A DNA stretch of 64,000 nt from Luzula sylvatica (Eukaryota; Streptophyta; Magnoliopsida; Poales; Juncaceae): NCBI GenBank assembly GCA_946800325.1, contig OX326958.1, forward strand, positions 22,146,414 to 22,210,413. The letters run 5' to 3'. Made by a program: the position numbers and the translations under genes. Below, piece by piece: positions 22,155 to 33,290 of this stretch (position 1 is its first letter; the number at the start of each line of letters is the position of its first letter). The notes below the pieces were generated by a model that was not told where the DNA came from, did no database searches, and saw only the letters and a list, made by a program, of their open reading frames with translations.

Positions 22155-22166
22155 GCCCTGATACCA
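22155..22166 (-). other. primer-binding site of the Tork-like Copia
   Basis: TGGTATCAGGGC on the minus strand, two bases after the LTR end CTAACA; one mismatch to the initiator Met tRNA site TGGTATCAGAGC. Confidence 0.75.
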
Positions 22167-22168
22167 CT

Positions 22169-22513
22169 TGTTAGGATCGCCGTTGCAAACAAATACGCAA
22201 GAACAACACACGAACACAAATATTTTTACGTGAAAACCCCGAAGGGAAAGAACCACGGCCGCCAGCACTCAAACTATTTTATTATACTGGAGAAAGAGAA
22301 AATATAATTATTGGTATTTGTAGGAATGAATAGAACTCTGGCCTAGCCCTCTATTTATAGCTAAACTCCTACCCAATACAAGGAAATAATACAAGAAAAT
22401 AAGCATTGTCTTAATAACCATTCAATCATGACAAAAAGAATATATGGAGAATTTCCTATCTCCTCAAGGTTTTCTTTTTTTAATTTCCTAATCTTCGGAT
22501 TTCCAAAAGTCTC
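22169..22513 (-). repeat. 5' LTR of the Tork-like Copia, split
   Basis: Homologous to 11185-11529. The last 12 bp of this LTR (cataccataaca) are at 32874-32885, displaced by the Athila insertion together with its duplicated target gtctc (22509-22513 and 32869-32873). Confidence 0.85.
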
Positions 22514-24884
22514 TGATAAGAGGAAAATAAAGCACCTTTTTGATAGCTAATTTGGGGATTTTAGCCCTTTTGAATCACAACTTTATATATACAATTGTTC
22601 ATATTTGAGATAACAAGAATATTTCTTCACTAAGTGTGTTTTATTGCTTAATTACAGGTTTTAGGTGGGAATTCTCGGCAATCCAAGAGTGTAGTTGCCT
22701 TCGTCTCCTCGCGCCATTAAAATCGATATATCATACCGACCAATTCGGTACACATGTGAAGGAGAAGGCAAATAATCATCAACATAAGACATTACACCAA
22801 ACTCTACTCGAAAACCACTCACACAATTGCCACTCTACAGCCCCACCTACCTCACCTACCATCCCCAACTACCCTCAATCCTCTCACCCATCTCTCGGCC
22901 AATGGGAAATCCCCAAGGACACTATAAATAAGACCCCAAGGCCCTTGGGCAGAGATTGCTTCTTCTTCCCTCCCCCCTTTCTCTCTCTCTATCTCTAAGC
23001 ACTTCCAAGAACTTTCAAGAACATCAAGAACCATTCAAGATCCTACTCGATTGTTCGGGAGATTCGACCGTGACTTGGACATCCTTCCTTTCGGCGAATC
23101 GACCTTTCTCGAGACTAACCGTGACTCGGGGATTTTCTCCTTTCGGGACTTGTGGAGTTGTGTTGAGACCGTGACTGGGTTGTTTCCTCTTTCGGAGCTT
23201 AGTGAAGGTGTCAACCATGACTCGGAGCCTCTCCTTTTGGTGACCTTTCATCTAGTGAGTCCGTGACTTGAGGATTCTTTCCTTTCGGTGACCAACGAAG
23301 CAAGCTTGCCGTGACTCGGAGCATTCTCCTTTCGGTGGTCAATTGAGCGACAACACTAGCGAGGAAAAGGACGCTCTTCTTGACGCGTTGAAGCTTTTCT
23401 TTACTCAATCTAGGTGTATTCTTTTCTATCTTGAATTTCTTGTATGTTGAATGATTGTTTTGAAGTTGTGTAAAGAAACCCTTGTTTGAATCTAGTTCTT
23501 GCTTAAATCTTGTTTCTTGCAATCGATCTTTTGCTCTCTTTGTGTGATAATTTGCTCTCTTTGTGTGATATTTTTGTTCTCTTTTTGTTCTGTGTAGATC
23601 TCGATTTCTAGTTTCGGGAACTTTTTGAATCGTAGAATTTCATGAAATATTCGAATTGATATGAATTTTTGAATACTGTCACTTAAACTGAAAACCTGCT
23701 GTTTCGAGGGGACTTTTTTCAGATCATATAAATTCATATCAATTCGAATATTTCATGAAATTCTACGATTCAAAAAGTTCCCGAAACTAGAAATCGAGAT
23801 CTACACAGAACAAAAAGAGAACAAAAATATCACACAAAGAGAGCAAATTATCACACAAAGAGAGCAAAAGATCGATTGCAAGAAACAAGATTTAAGCAAG
23901 AACTAGATTCAAACAAGGGTTTCTTTACACAACTTCAAAACAATCATTCAACATACAAGAAATTCAAGATAGAAAAGAATACACCTAGATTGAGTAAAGA
24001 AAAGCTTCAACGCGTCAAGAAGAGCGTCCTTTTCCTCGCTAGTGTTGTCGCTCAATTGACCACCGAAAGGAGAATGCTCCGAGTCACGGCAAGCTTGCTT
24101 CGTTGGTCACCGAAAGGAAAGAATCCTCAAGTCACGGACTCACTAGATGAAAGGTCACCAAAAGGAGAGGCTCCGAGTCATGGTTGACACCTTCACTAAG
24201 CTCCGAAAGAGGAAACAACCCAGTCACGGTCTCAACACAACTCCACAAGTCCCGAAAGGAGAAAATCCCCGAGTCACGGTTAGTCTCGAGAAAGGTCGAT
24301 TCGCCGAAAGGAAGGATGTCCAAGTCACGGTCGAATCTCCCGAACAATCGAGTAGGATCTTGAATGGTTCTTGATGTTCTTGAAAGTTCTTGGAAGTGCT
24401 TAGAGATAGAGAGAGAGAAAGGGGGGAGGGAAGAAGAAGCAATCTCTGCCCAAGGGCCTTGGGGTCTTATTTATAGTGTCCTTGGGGATTTCCCATTGGC
24501 CGAGAGATGGGTGAGAGGATTGAGGGTAGTTGGGGATGGTAGGTGAGGTAGGTGGGGCTGTAGAGTGGCAATTGTGTGAGTGGTTTTCGAGTAGAGTTTG
24601 GTGTAATGTCTTATGTTGATGATTATTTGCCTTCTCCTTCACATGTGTACCGAATTGGTCGGTATGATATATCGATTTTAATGGCGCGAGGAGACGAAGG
24701 CAACTACACTCTTGGATTGCCGAGAATTCCCACCTAAAACCTGTAATTAAGCAATAAAACACACTTAGTGAAGAAATATTCTTGTTATCTCAAATATGAA
24801 CAATTGTATATATAAAGTTGTGATTCAAAAGGGCTAAAATCCCCAAATTAGCTATCAAAAAGGTGCTTTATTTTCCTCTTATCA
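22514..24884. repeat. large LTR palindrome (1,155-bp arms, 61-bp spacer)
   Basis: 22514-23668 and 23730-24884 are mirror images about position 23699; every check I made (ends, TATA region, all six overlapping short frames, five marker sites) was exact. The spacer 23669-23729 continues the inverted LTR for 54 bp and then joins the forward LTR through tcatat. The forward arm lacks the last 413 bp of the LTR (equivalent of 31300-31712). The 5-bp duplication gtctc lies outside the palindrome, next to its outer end. Confidence 0.9.
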
Positions 24885-25534
24885 AATACCCCCACACTTA
24901 AACCCTTGATCGTCCTCGATCAATTGGAGAATTATATCACAAAACAAAGAATCGCAGTAGATTTTGTTGAAGTTGTATTCGTTATTTAAAAACTCATTTC
25001 ATGAATCAAATGGTTCACTCTCATTTCATCAAGTTCACTAGTATTTAGAATGATATTGGTCTTTTCATTATTAGATCTCAAAATTAACTCGAAATTTCAT
25101 AAGAGTTTTTCATGACACTCGATCTCAAGCGGTAAGAGCGACTTAAACGTTTTTACTTCGAATTTCTTCACTCCACAATCTCAAAAGAACTCAATTCGAA
25201 AGCTATTATCGGGCCAAAATTTCCCGTTTTGCAAGATGATCTTAAATGCAAGTTATTCATTTTAAAACACGTTTGGTACACTGGTACAAGGTTCATACCC
25301 ATTTTCGATCAATTTCCCTGCTCATTTTTTTTTTTCTTGGAAGTCTTTAACCGAAAGCCCCACTACACCGAAATGCAATGAGGTTACTCTCGGTGTTGTC
25401 TTTTGACCTTCCTCTTTTCTCACTTTTTTTTTTCTCTTGGAAGTCTTTAACCGAAAGCCCCACTACACCGAAATGCAATGAGGTTACTCTCGGTGTTGTC
25501 TTTTCACCTTCCTCTTTTCTCACTTATATATTTT

Positions 25535-25567
<33 letters not shown>

Positions 25568-26282
25568 TTTCGAACGAGCGGGTATATTTGATCTACTAAC
25601 GGGTCCCCACAAACGGTTATTTCATAGTGCAATTGGTCATGTTTTAAATCTAGCAAAACGTACTTTAACGGCCACGCTAAGAACTTTACTCATAAGTCCC
25701 ATATCAATTACGGGTTCGAAAATCGAGTTAAAACGTATCGCATGAACCGCGCATCGATCAAGTGTCTCAAACTCGTGAAATTTGAAACAATAGGGCTGGA
25801 ATCCCCGAATAGATCTCTTCAAAATCATAACCAAATCCTTTAAAATATTTTGCAAACTTTCAATTTTTAGAGCGAAATTCAGAGTTGAATGAAATTTTGT
25901 TTTAAAAACAACGATTTAGTTCAATTCAGTGGAGAAAAATCTTTTATTGCAATTCAGAGTTGTTTTGTGATTAGCAATGCTCCCAGATTTAAATGGATAC
26001 TTTTATGAAATTTTTTTTTTTATTTTTTTTTATTTTTTTATATTTTGAATGTTTTTAAATTTTCAAATTTCCCATGTTTTTTTTTGAAGTTTAATTTGGG
26101 CTCATACAGTTCAAAGGTTGTGTTACCCCCCCACACTTAGAGATTACTTGTCCTCAAGTATAAAAGATCAAAAATTTCAAAAAGAGGGATAATAGAGAAA
26201 TACAACCTTTGATGCGTGAGGCGTGCCTCCTCCGCTAGCGCTCTTGTTTAATGTCTTGAGCTCGACCCATCTGAGCTCATCT
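24885..26282 (-). other. 3' untranslated region of Athila copy B
   Basis: Between the pol stop and the 3' LTR. Contains a roughly 100-bp tandem duplication (25337-25436 and 25437-25536: ctttaaccgaaagccccact...ctcggtgttgtc), a long T-run (25547-25570), a T-rich tract near 26010-26040 and a CCCCCCC-ACACTTAGAGATTACTTG segment near 26126. No envelope-like ORF is recognisable. Copy C matches it from 47062 (equivalent of 25206). Confidence 0.7.
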
Positions 26283-29200
26283 TCATTGACGCTCGATCAA
26301 ACCGAGCTTTTGCACGTCCATCCACCCTTTGTCGAAACCGGAGTAGAAATGCTTTAGCCGGTGCCCATTCACCTTGAACTCTTCCTTCGTGTCGTTGCTC
26401 TGGATTTCGATTACTCCAAATGGATTTACATTCGTCACTGTGAAGGGCCCAATCCAGCGAGATTTCAACTTCCCGGGAAACAGTTTGAGACGGGAGTTGA
26501 ATAGAAGCACACTATCTCCCACATTAAATTCTTTCTTTCTGATCAATTTGTCGTGAAACGCCTTTGCCTTTTCCTTGCATAAATTCGAATTGTCATAGGC
26601 GTTTTGTCGAAATTCTTCTAGCTCGACTAAATGGAGTTTTCGGGCCATTGCATCGTTCGGATAGTCGAGGTTGAGTTGTTTAATGGCCCATATGGCCTTA
26701 TGCTCGATTTCTACGGGTAAGTGGCATGCTTTGCCGTACACCATCTTGAAAGGGGACATCCCGATTGGAGTTTTGAACGCTGTACGATATGCCCACAAGG
26801 CGTCGCCTAATCGGACGCTCCAATCCTTTCTTGAGGGGTTCACCACCTTTTCCAGAATAGACTTGATTTCTCGGTTCGAGACTTCGGCTTGCCCGTTTGA
26901 TTGAGGGTGGTACGCTGTGGAGGTTCGGTGGCTAACGTGGTATTTTTCTAGCACGGATTGTAAGCTCTTATTGCAGAAGTGACTCCCTCGGTCGCTGATT
27001 AGCACTCGTGGCACGCCGAAACGTTGAAAGATATTCTTCTTGAGAAATTCGCACACTGATTTCGAATCTGCTTGCTTCGTTGGAATTGCTTCGATCCACT
27101 TTGTCACATAATCTACACAAAGAAGAATGTAAGTATATCCAAAGGACGGTGGAAATGGTCCCATAAAATCAATGCCCCATACATCGAATGGTTCACATGG
27201 TACAATTTTGTTCAGGGGCATTTGATCTCTTTGACTCACATTTCCTGTCCTTTGGCATTTTTCGCAACCCTTTACAAAGCTTGAAGCATCTTTGTAAAGA
27301 GTTGGCCAGTAAAAACCGCATTCTAATACTTTGCGGGCTGTACGTGTCACTCCAAAATGTCCCCCACAGTGCAAATTATGACAAAATGACAAAATAGATT
27401 TAACCTCGTTTTGATGAGCACACTTCCTTATCACTTGATCTGCACATACGCGATACAGGAATGGTTCGTCCCAAATGTAGAATCGTGAGTTGCTTTTTAA
27501 TTTGTCGCGTTGAGATCTGGTGAAACTCGGCGGAATTTGCTTGGCAACCATATAATTTACCAAGTCGGCGTACCAAGGCGTATCGATTTGAACCGCGAGG
27601 ATATGCTCTTCCGGAAACTCCTCTCGAATCGGTACATCATCGTCTTCTATGAACGGGAGTCGGCTTAGGTGATCCGCCACGAGATTCTCACAGCCCTTCT
27701 TATCCTTGATCTCCAAATCGAATTCTTGCAACAAAAGGATCCATCGCAGCAATCTAGGCTTGCACTCCTTTTTTCTCATTAAATGCTTCAAAGCGCCGTG
27801 ATCAGAGAACACTATCACCTTCGCACCTACAAGGTAAGAACGAAATTTTTCTAAAGCAAACACAATCGCAAGAAGTTCTTTTTCAGTAGTTGTGTAGTTT
27901 CTTTGTGCGCTAACGAGGGTCTTCGAGGCATAGGCAATCACGTGAGGATCTTTGCCAATTCTTTGGCCAAGCACTGCCCCCACACTCGTATCACTTGCGT
28001 CGCACATGATTTCGAATGGAAGCCCCCAATTCGGTGGTTTGATAATCGGTGCAGAGCAAAGCTTGTCCTTCAAATTGTCGAATGATTCCTTGCACCGTGA
28101 GTCGAATTCGAACTTTACGTCTTTCTGGAGAAGTTGGCACATGGGCTGCGAGATCTTTGAAAAATCCTTTATGAACCGTCGATAGAAACCAGCGTGGCCT
28201 AAGAAAGATCTCACGTCCTTCACCGTCTTTGGATAGGGCAGCGTCTTTATTACGTCGATTTTTGCCTTGTCGACTTCGAGCCCCTTTTCTGAAATTGAAT
28301 GACCTAAAACAATTCCATTGCTCACCATGAAGTGGCACTTTTCAAAGTTTAAAACGAGATTAGATTCGATGCATTTTTCCAGTATTTGGGACAAATGGTC
28401 TAAACAGGAATCAAATGAGTCTCCAAACACCGAAAAATCATCCATAAAAACTTCAATAAATTTTGAAATGTAATCACTAAAAATAGAGAGCATACACCTT
28501 TGGAAAGTGCCCGGTGCGTTGCAGAGCCCAAACGTCATGCGTCGGTACGCGAAGGTACCAAACGGGCATGTAAACGTCGTTTTTGCTTGGTCCTCGGGTG
28601 CAATCGGAATTTGGAAGTATCCCGAGAATCCGTCGAGGAAACAGTAGAAAGGGTTCCCTGCGAGTCTCTCCAGCATTTGATCGATAAAAGGAAGTGGGAA
28701 ATGGTCCTTTTTGGTGGCCTTGTTAAGCTTGCGGTAGTCAATGCACACTCGCCATCCATTTTGCACTCGAGTTGGCACTTGATCGCCTTCTTCATTCTCG
28801 ACAATAGTGATCCCCGTTTTCTTTGGTACCACGTGAATAGGCGAGACCCATTTGGAATCAGCGATGGGGTAAATTATACCCGCATCCAACAGTTTTATCA
28901 CCTCCTTTTTAACAACCTCCATCATGGGCGGATTGAGCCGCCTCTGTGGTTCGCGAGATGGTTTGGCTTCGTTTTCGAGTTGTATTCGGTGTGTGCACAA
29001 TGATGGACTAATTCCTGGAATGTCGGCAAGTGACCACCCAAAAGCCTTCTTATTCTTTTTCAGCATGGTGATGAGCTTCTCTTCTTGCTCCGTCGTTAGA
29101 TTTGAGGCGATGATGACTGGAAGCGTCTGTGCTTCATCTAAGAAAACATACTTTAGCTCAGATGGTAATTGTTTTAATTCTACCTTTGGAGCTTTCTCAG

Positions 29201-31028
29201 TTGAAGGTGGGCTTCTTTCCAACGGAATTTCGATTTCCCTTGAAAACATCACTTCAGCTGCATTCGAAACTGCTTGTGTTTCTGGCTCAGTTTCGAATAG
29301 AGGATTGTTGAATTCTTCAAAATCTTGATAAGTAGGATTCTTGTAAGCCTTGAATTCCTCGAAAGTTTGATTCGCGACTTCATGCACACATTCATCGATT
29401 ATGTCCATAGCGCTCAAATTATGTGTACCTGCAATGGGTTCTTTTAGTTTATCAAAAATATTGAATTTTATTACCTCGTCGTCGAACTCCATCGTAAGCT
29501 CTCCTGCATGAACGTCAATCTTCGTTCGAGCTGTCTTCAAGAATGGGCGGCCAAGGAGAATCGGGGTCGACTCGTTATCTCCATCATTCATGTCGATTAC
29601 ATAAAAGTCGGCAGGGAAATAGAGTCCGTTTACCATAACAATCACATCCTCGATTAATCCCACAGGTTTTGTCGTAGATCGATCAGCCAAACTAATCATC
29701 GCTTGTGTATCTTCGAGAGGGCCGAGATCTAGAGTCTTAAATACCGATAAAGGCATTACATTTATGGATGCGCCCAAATCGAGCATGCATTTGGGCAATT
29801 CGTGTTGCCCGATTTTGCATGGAATTGCAAACATCCCTGGATCTTTGTGTTTTTGGGGAAGTCTCAAAATTGCTGAAACATTCTCCCCCACACTTATCAT
29901 TTCGTCCTTTTTATCCTTTCTTTTATTCGTGCTCAATAGTGCCTTGAGGTATTTTGCCAAGCGAGGCACTTCCTTGATAGCTTCGACTAGAGGAATGTTA
30001 ACCTCTACTTTCTTTAAAATGGCCAGCACGTCGTCATTCGATTCGGTAGACTTTGGGAGGCGACTAGGAAAAGGTGGCTGGACTTGAGTCGATTCAGGTG
30101 CCTTTGCTTGAGTTGGTAAAATCTGGACTTGAGATTGTTTCTCCTTAGGCACATGTAGCTCGATTTCTTTTTCTTCTTCCACCTCTTTTGCTTTTCTTGA
30201 GCTTTCACCAATTTCAGTACCGCTTCGGAGCGATATTGCATTGACGTGCCTTTGCTCGGGAGGTGCTAAAGATTGAGATTGGAGTCGAGATGTACCTTGA
30301 GATTCGATTATGTTCACGCGAGTGGCGATTTGAGCGATTTGAGTTTCTAAGCTCCCAACGTGGCGATTCGTGTTCGCAATCTCGCTTTTTAATTCTTGCC
30401 TCACAGAATCCACATTTTTATTAACCCCACCGATTTCTTGTTTCATCAAGCTCATCATGCCCTCCATCATCGTTTTAAGATCTTGCTCCTGAGTTTGAGC
30501 CGGTTTTGCTTGAGAGGCATTCGGGTGTTGGTAAGTAGCTGGTTTTGTAACTGGTTGGCGATACGGATCTGGTTGAGCATTGTTGGGATTCGACCAAGAG
30601 AAATTCGGGTGGTTTCGAAGATTAGGATTGTACGAGTTCGAGGCTTCAAATTTTCTGTAAACGGCATTTGCTTCTTCAACCACACTAGGGCATTCGTCCG
30701 TGTGGTGGGTGGTTGCGCTACAAACCCCACATTTCTTTGTTTCTTCCTTGCCCAGCGCTTTCATTATTATTTCGAGTTTGTTATTTAACATGTCGACATT
30801 GAGGTCGGTACATGCGTTCACTCGGTACTCCACGTTGCGTCTTGCTTGCGAATTTGACGCCATCATCTCTAACAGTTTCTGAATCTCCACGATTTCTTTA
30901 TTCGCAATGTTTCCTCCCGCACAAGCATTGAGGAATTGGTAATCGGAGTAGCATAGTCCGTTTATGAACTGTTCGTAAAGGTAATGCAGCTCGACATTGT
31001 GGCTGGGGCATTCTTCCATCAATCGCAT
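26283..31028 (-). CDS. Athila-type gag(partial)-protease-RT-RNase H-integrase polyprotein
   Basis: 1581-codon uninterrupted frame. The gag end carries a CX2CX4HX4C knuckle (C100, C103, H108, C113) and a coiled-coil-like segment at about 205-240. Aspartic protease: DLGAS at 417-421 with ILLGRPFL near 490. [12 protein letters not shown] near 761, [11 protein letters not shown] near 797 and the catalytic FMDD at 861-864. RNase H: CDASD at 1009-1013, TEKELLA near 1048, FSDHGAL near 1074. Integrase: His/Cys zinc region about 1217-1258 ([11 protein letters not shown]...CEKCQ), then D1287 (WGIDFMGPF), D1346 (SDRG) and E1382 (GQAEV), the DD35E spacing. The lineage fits Athila. Unusual: the frame starts inside gag ([12 protein letters not shown]), so the capsid core is absent, as in copy C. 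The product would supply enzymes but probably not a normal particle. Confidence 0.9.
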   Translation of the reverse strand: MRLMEECPSHNVELHYLYEQFINGLCYSDYQFLNACAGGNIANKEIVEIQKLLEMMASNSQARRNVEYRVNACTDLNVDMLNNKLEIIMKALGKEETKKCGVCSATTHHTDECPSVVEEANAVYRKFEASNSYNPNLRNHPNFSWSNPNNAQPDPYRQPVTKPATYQHPNASQAKPAQTQEQDLKTMMEGMMSLMKQEIGGVNKNVDSVRQELKSEIANTNRHVGSLETQIAQIATRVNIIESQGTSRLQSQSLAPPEQRHVNAISLRSGTEIGESSRKAKEVEEEKEIELHVPKEKQSQVQILPTQAKAPESTQVQPPFPSRLPKSTESNDDVLAILKKVEVNIPLVEAIKEVPRLAKYLKALLSTNKRKDKKDEMISVGENVSAILRLPQKHKDPGMFAIPCKIGQHELPKCMLDLGASINVMPLSVFKTLDLGPLEDTQAMISLADRSTTKPVGLIEDVIVMVNGLYFPADFYVIDMNDGDNESTPILLGRPFLKTARTKIDVHAGELTMEFDDEVIKFNIFDKLKEPIAGTHNLSAMDIIDECVHEVANQTFEEFKAYKNPTYQDFEEFNNPLFETEPETQAVSNAAEVMFSREIEIPLERSPPSTEKAPKVELKQLPSELKYVFLDEAQTLPVIIASNLTTEQEEKLITMLKKNKKAFGWSLADIPGISPSLCTHRIQLENEAKPSREPQRRLNPPMMEVVKKEVIKLLDAGIIYPIADSKWVSPIHVVPKKTGITIVENEEGDQVPTRVQNGWRVCIDYRKLNKATKKDHFPLPFIDQMLERLAGNPFYCFLDGFSGYFQIPIAPEDQAKTTFTCPFGTFAYRRMTFGLCNAPGTFQRCMLSIFSDYISKFIEVFMDDFSVFGDSFDSCLDHLSQILEKCIESNLVLNFEKCHFMVSNGIVLGHSISEKGLEVDKAKIDVIKTLPYPKTVKDVRSFLGHAGFYRRFIKDFSKISQPMCQLLQKDVKFEFDSRCKESFDNLKDKLCSAPIIKPPNWGLPFEIMCDASDTSVGAVLGQRIGKDPHVIAYASKTLVSAQRNYTTTEKELLAIVFALEKFRSYLVGAKVIVFSDHGALKHLMRKKECKPRLLRWILLLQEFDLEIKDKKGCENLVADHLSRLPFIEDDDVPIREEFPEEHILAVQIDTPWYADLVNYMVAKQIPPSFTRSQRDKLKSNSRFYIWDEPFLYRVCADQVIRKCAHQNEVKSILSFCHNLHCGGHFGVTRTARKVLECGFYWPTLYKDASSFVKGCEKCQRTGNVSQRDQMPLNKIVPCEPFDVWGIDFMGPFPPSFGYTYILLCVDYVTKWIEAIPTKQADSKSVCEFLKKNIFQRFGVPRVLISDRGSHFCNKSLQSVLEKYHVSHRTSTAYHPQSNGQAEVSNREIKSILEKVVNPSRKDWSVRLGDALWAYRTAFKTPIGMSPFKMVYGKACHLPVEIEHKAIWAIKQLNLDYPNDAMARKLHLVELEEFRQNAYDNSNLCKEKAKAFHDKLIRKKEFNVGDSVLLFNSRLKLFPGKLKSRWIGPFTVTNVNPFGVIEIQSNDTKEEFKVNGHRLKHFYSGFDKGWMDVQKLGLIERQ

Positions 31029-31144
31029 TCTTGAAATTGTAGCTCGAGAATCTCTTGATTTGTCATGGAGTCCGGATATCCTTTTGCGGCTCTATCGCGA
31101 CGTATGAACTCCCGAAGCGATTTTGGTTTTTCTTGATGATCCAT
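31019..31144 (-). CDS. short gag N-terminal remnant ORF (41 aa) overlapping the main frame
   Basis: Begins [18 protein letters not shown], a plausible Athila gag N-terminus, and stops at TGA just after the ATG of the long frame (overlap of about 10 nt, different frame). The missing stretch between them would be the gag capsid core. The same arrangement is present in copy C at 63118-63243. Confidence 0.5.
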   Translation of the reverse strand: MDHQEKPKSLREFIRRDRAAKGYPDSMTNQEILELQFQECD

Positions 31145-31280
31145 CTTGCTCCACTTCGTGTACCTTGCAAGAATAGAAAATTTTCGAAATTAATGAAATA
31201 TCAAGTTCAAATGTATCAAATCTATTAAAAATATCACTCGAGCTTGCAAGTTTGATTCAAAATTAGACTTAAACATTACT

Positions 31281-31297
31281 CCCCGGCAGCGGCGCCA
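31281..31297 (-). other. Athila primer-binding site
   Basis: TGGCGCCGCTGCCGGGG on the minus strand, two bases after the 5' LTR end. This resembles the Athila/Tat-type site usually assigned to tRNA-Asp. Confidence 0.75.
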
Positions 31298-31299
31298 TT

Positions 31300-32868
31300 T
31301 GATGAACAGGTTTTCAATCACTTTTAATTTGAAATATCGTTGTATGTGAAAACCAATTCAATCAACAAGTTTGGAAATATATGTGTATAGTGGAAATATG
31401 AAAGTTCGTTCCGCGAGGAGTATATGCGTCGAATAATGAATCAAAACAAGCAAAAATGAAAAGGGCAGAAACTTTTCCACAGAGAGCTATTGCGTCAAAA
31501 TATGATTAAGATTCAGATCATTAAAATAAATATTTCGAAGTTTCCAAAATTAATGAAAATTAGTCTACAGAGAGGTCTGAATGTTATCAAATTTAATCTA
31601 AAATTTCAAACAATTTGGACAACGGAATAAAAAGTTATTAACGAATTACAATCAGGTCTCTGAAAAAAGTCCCCTGGAAACAGCAGGTTTTCAGTTTAAG
31701 TGACAGTATTCAAAAATTCATATCAATTCGAATATTTCATGAAATTCTACGATTCAAAAAGTTCCCGAAACTAGAAATCGAGATCTACACATAACAAAAA
31801 GAGAACAATAATATCACACAAAGAGAGCAAATTATCACACAAAGAGAGCAAAAGATCGATTGCAAGAAACAAGATTTAAGCAAGAACTAGATTCAAACAA
31901 GGGTTTCTTTACACAACTTCAAAACAATCATTCAACATACAAGAAATTCAAGATAGAAAAGAATACACCTAGATTGAGTAAAGAAAAGCTTCAACGCGTC
32001 AAGAAGAGCGTCCTTTTCCTCGCTAGTGTTGTCGCTCAATTGACCACCGAAAGGAGAATGCTCCGAGTCACGGCAAGCTTGCTTCGTTGGTCACCGAAAG
32101 GAAAGAATCCTCAAGTCACGGACTCACTAGATGAAAGGTCACCAAAAGGAGAGGCTCCGAGTCATGGTTGACACCTTCACTAAGCTCCGAAAGAGGAAAC
32201 CACCCAGTCACGGTCTCAACACAACTCCACAAGTCCCGAAAGGAGAAAATCCCCGAGTCACGGTTAGTCTCGAGAAAGGTCGATTCGCCGAAAGGAAGGA
32301 TGTCCAAGTCACGGTCGAATCTCCCGAACAATCGAGTAGGATCTTGAATGGTTCTTGATGTTCTTGAAAGTTCTTGGAAGTGCTTAGAGAGAGAGAGAGA
32401 GAAATGGGGGAGGGAAGAAGAAGCAATCTCTGCCCAAGGGCCTTGGGGTCTTATTTATAGTGTCCTTGGGGATTTCCCATTGGCCGAGAGATGGGTGAGA
32501 GGATTGAGGGTAGTTGGGGATGGTAGGTGAGGTAGGTGGGGCTGTAGAGTGGCAATTGTGTGAGTGGTTTTCGAGTAGAGTTTGGTGTAATGTCTTATGT
32601 TGATGATTATTTGCCTTCTCCTTCACATGTGTACCGAATTGGTCGGTATGATATATCGATTTTAATGGCGCGAGGAGACGAAGGCAACTACACTCTTGGA
32701 TTGCCGAGAATTCCCACCTAAAACCTGTAATTAAGCAATAAAACACACTTAGTGAAGAAATATTCTTGTTATCTCAAATATGAACAATTGTATATATAAA
32801 GTTGTGATTCAAAAGGGCTAAAATCCCCAAATTAGCTATCAAAAAGGTGCTTTATTTTCCTCTTATCA
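31300..32868 (-). repeat. 5' LTR of Athila copy B (full length)
   Basis: 1569 bp. TATA box ctataaataa at 32460-32451 (minus strand). Downstream, about 32045-32325, six imperfect units of roughly 48 bp repeat CCGAAAGGA(g/a)AA...GAGTCACGG in the leader. About five differences separate it from the forward arm of the 3' LTR. Confidence 0.9.
32045..32325. repeat. six-unit leader repeat in the Athila LTR
   Basis: Six units near 32047, 32094, 32142, 32188, 32238 and 32289 share ccgaaagga(g/a)aa followed about 15 bp later by (c/a)(g/a)agtcacgg. It lies downstream of the TATA box on the transcribed strand, so it would be in the RNA. Also present in both arms of the palindrome. Confidence 0.8.
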
Positions 32869-32885
32869 GTCTCCATACCATAACA

Positions 32886-33169
32886 ATGTATACTATAGGA
32901 ACATGCTCCGATACAACTTGAGGTAATGTCTGTTGTTGAGAGTTAGGAAATTCCTTGACCAAATCCCGATTAATAAGAATTTTATCCAATCTAGCTTGAA
33001 CTAAACTATTTTTCCATGTAAATTGTCTACCAAATAAAGGTAGATCAATTATCTCCATATCATCTACAGAGTTCCTGAATAGCCTAGTATTTCTTTCATC
33101 ATTATCAGCCCCCCTTCTTTCCTCATGAGAAATTACCATATTAAAATCTCCCAGAATAGCCCAAGGCAT
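32886..33169 (-). pseudogene. LINE endonuclease fragment, upstream half of a split LINE
   Basis: Minus strand: WAILGDFNMVISHEERRGAD, LFRNSVDDMEIIDLPLFGRQFTW, RLDKILIN and SEHVPIVY, the order of an L1-type APE endonuclease (GDFN and SDH-like motifs). It ends at the duplication atgta and continues in frame at 11184. AT-rich sequence replaces the upstream part. Confidence 0.8.
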
Positions 33170-33171
33170 AC

Positions 33172-33290
33172 CAATATTAATACCTATAATTTCATGTTAT
33201 GTTAATATTAATTTTTTTGTATTAAGTATTTGATACCTGTAATTTCATGTTATACTAATATTGATTTTTTTTTTTGTATTAAGTATTCGA
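33172..33290. repeat. tandem duplication of about 60 bp
   Basis: Two copies of a unit containing acctataatttcatgttat and gtattaagtatttgata, differing at a few sites. Non-coding. Confidence 0.65.

Larger units (their letters stand above)
22514..32868 (-). mobile_element. Athila-like Ty3/Gypsy retrotransposon (copy B) with palindromic end
   Basis: Minus-strand Gypsy element in the Copia 5' LTR, flanked by gtctc (22509-22513, 32869-32873). 5' LTR 31300-32868 (1569 bp, TGATAAGAGG...TTCATCA on the minus strand), primer-binding site TGGCGCCGCTGCCGGGG (31297-31281), a long gag-pol frame (31028-26283) and a purine tract (ggtttaagtgtgggggtatt, ending at 24885) before the 3' LTR. The 3' LTR is abnormal: it runs 24884 to 23730 and then turns back as an inverted copy from 23722 to 22514. 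As a result both outer ends of the insertion carry the U3 terminus TGATAAGAGG. Confidence 0.9.
11185..32885 (-). mobile_element. Ty1/Copia retrotransposon (Tork/Tnt1-like), with two nested insertions
   Basis: Minus-strand Copia element flanked by the 5-bp duplication atgta (11180-11184 and 32886-32890). LTRs of about 345-357 bp (11185-11529; 22169-22513 plus 32874-32885) begin TGTTGTGG and end TTAACA or CTAACA on the minus strand. The binding site TGGTATCAGGGC is at 22166-22155 and the polypurine tract aagtgggagat at 11540-11530. Gene order is gag, protease, integrase, RT, RNase H, as in Copia. The LTRs differ at many sites, by eye about 5-6%, so this is the older layer. It is interrupted by the Sirevirus-like element (12895-20064, in pol) and the Athila element (22514-32868, in the 5' LTR). 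It is not functional. Confidence 0.9.

Noticed and set aside
22636..24762. Mirror-image sets of 60-120 aa open frames on both strands in the LTR palindrome (repeated again at 31860-32746)
   Set aside because: They are the same LTR sequence read in several frames, with no codon bias or motifs; the repeat structure explains their conservation.
25637..25855. 72-aa minus-strand frame conserved exactly at 47492-47710, possible env remnant
   Set aside because: Copies B and C are almost identical everywhere, so conservation is uninformative; no signal or membrane segment typical of an envelope.
26374..30882. Plus-strand frames up to 167 aa opposite the Athila polyprotein
   Set aside because: Antisense shadows of the 1581-codon frame; the same set recurs opposite copy C.
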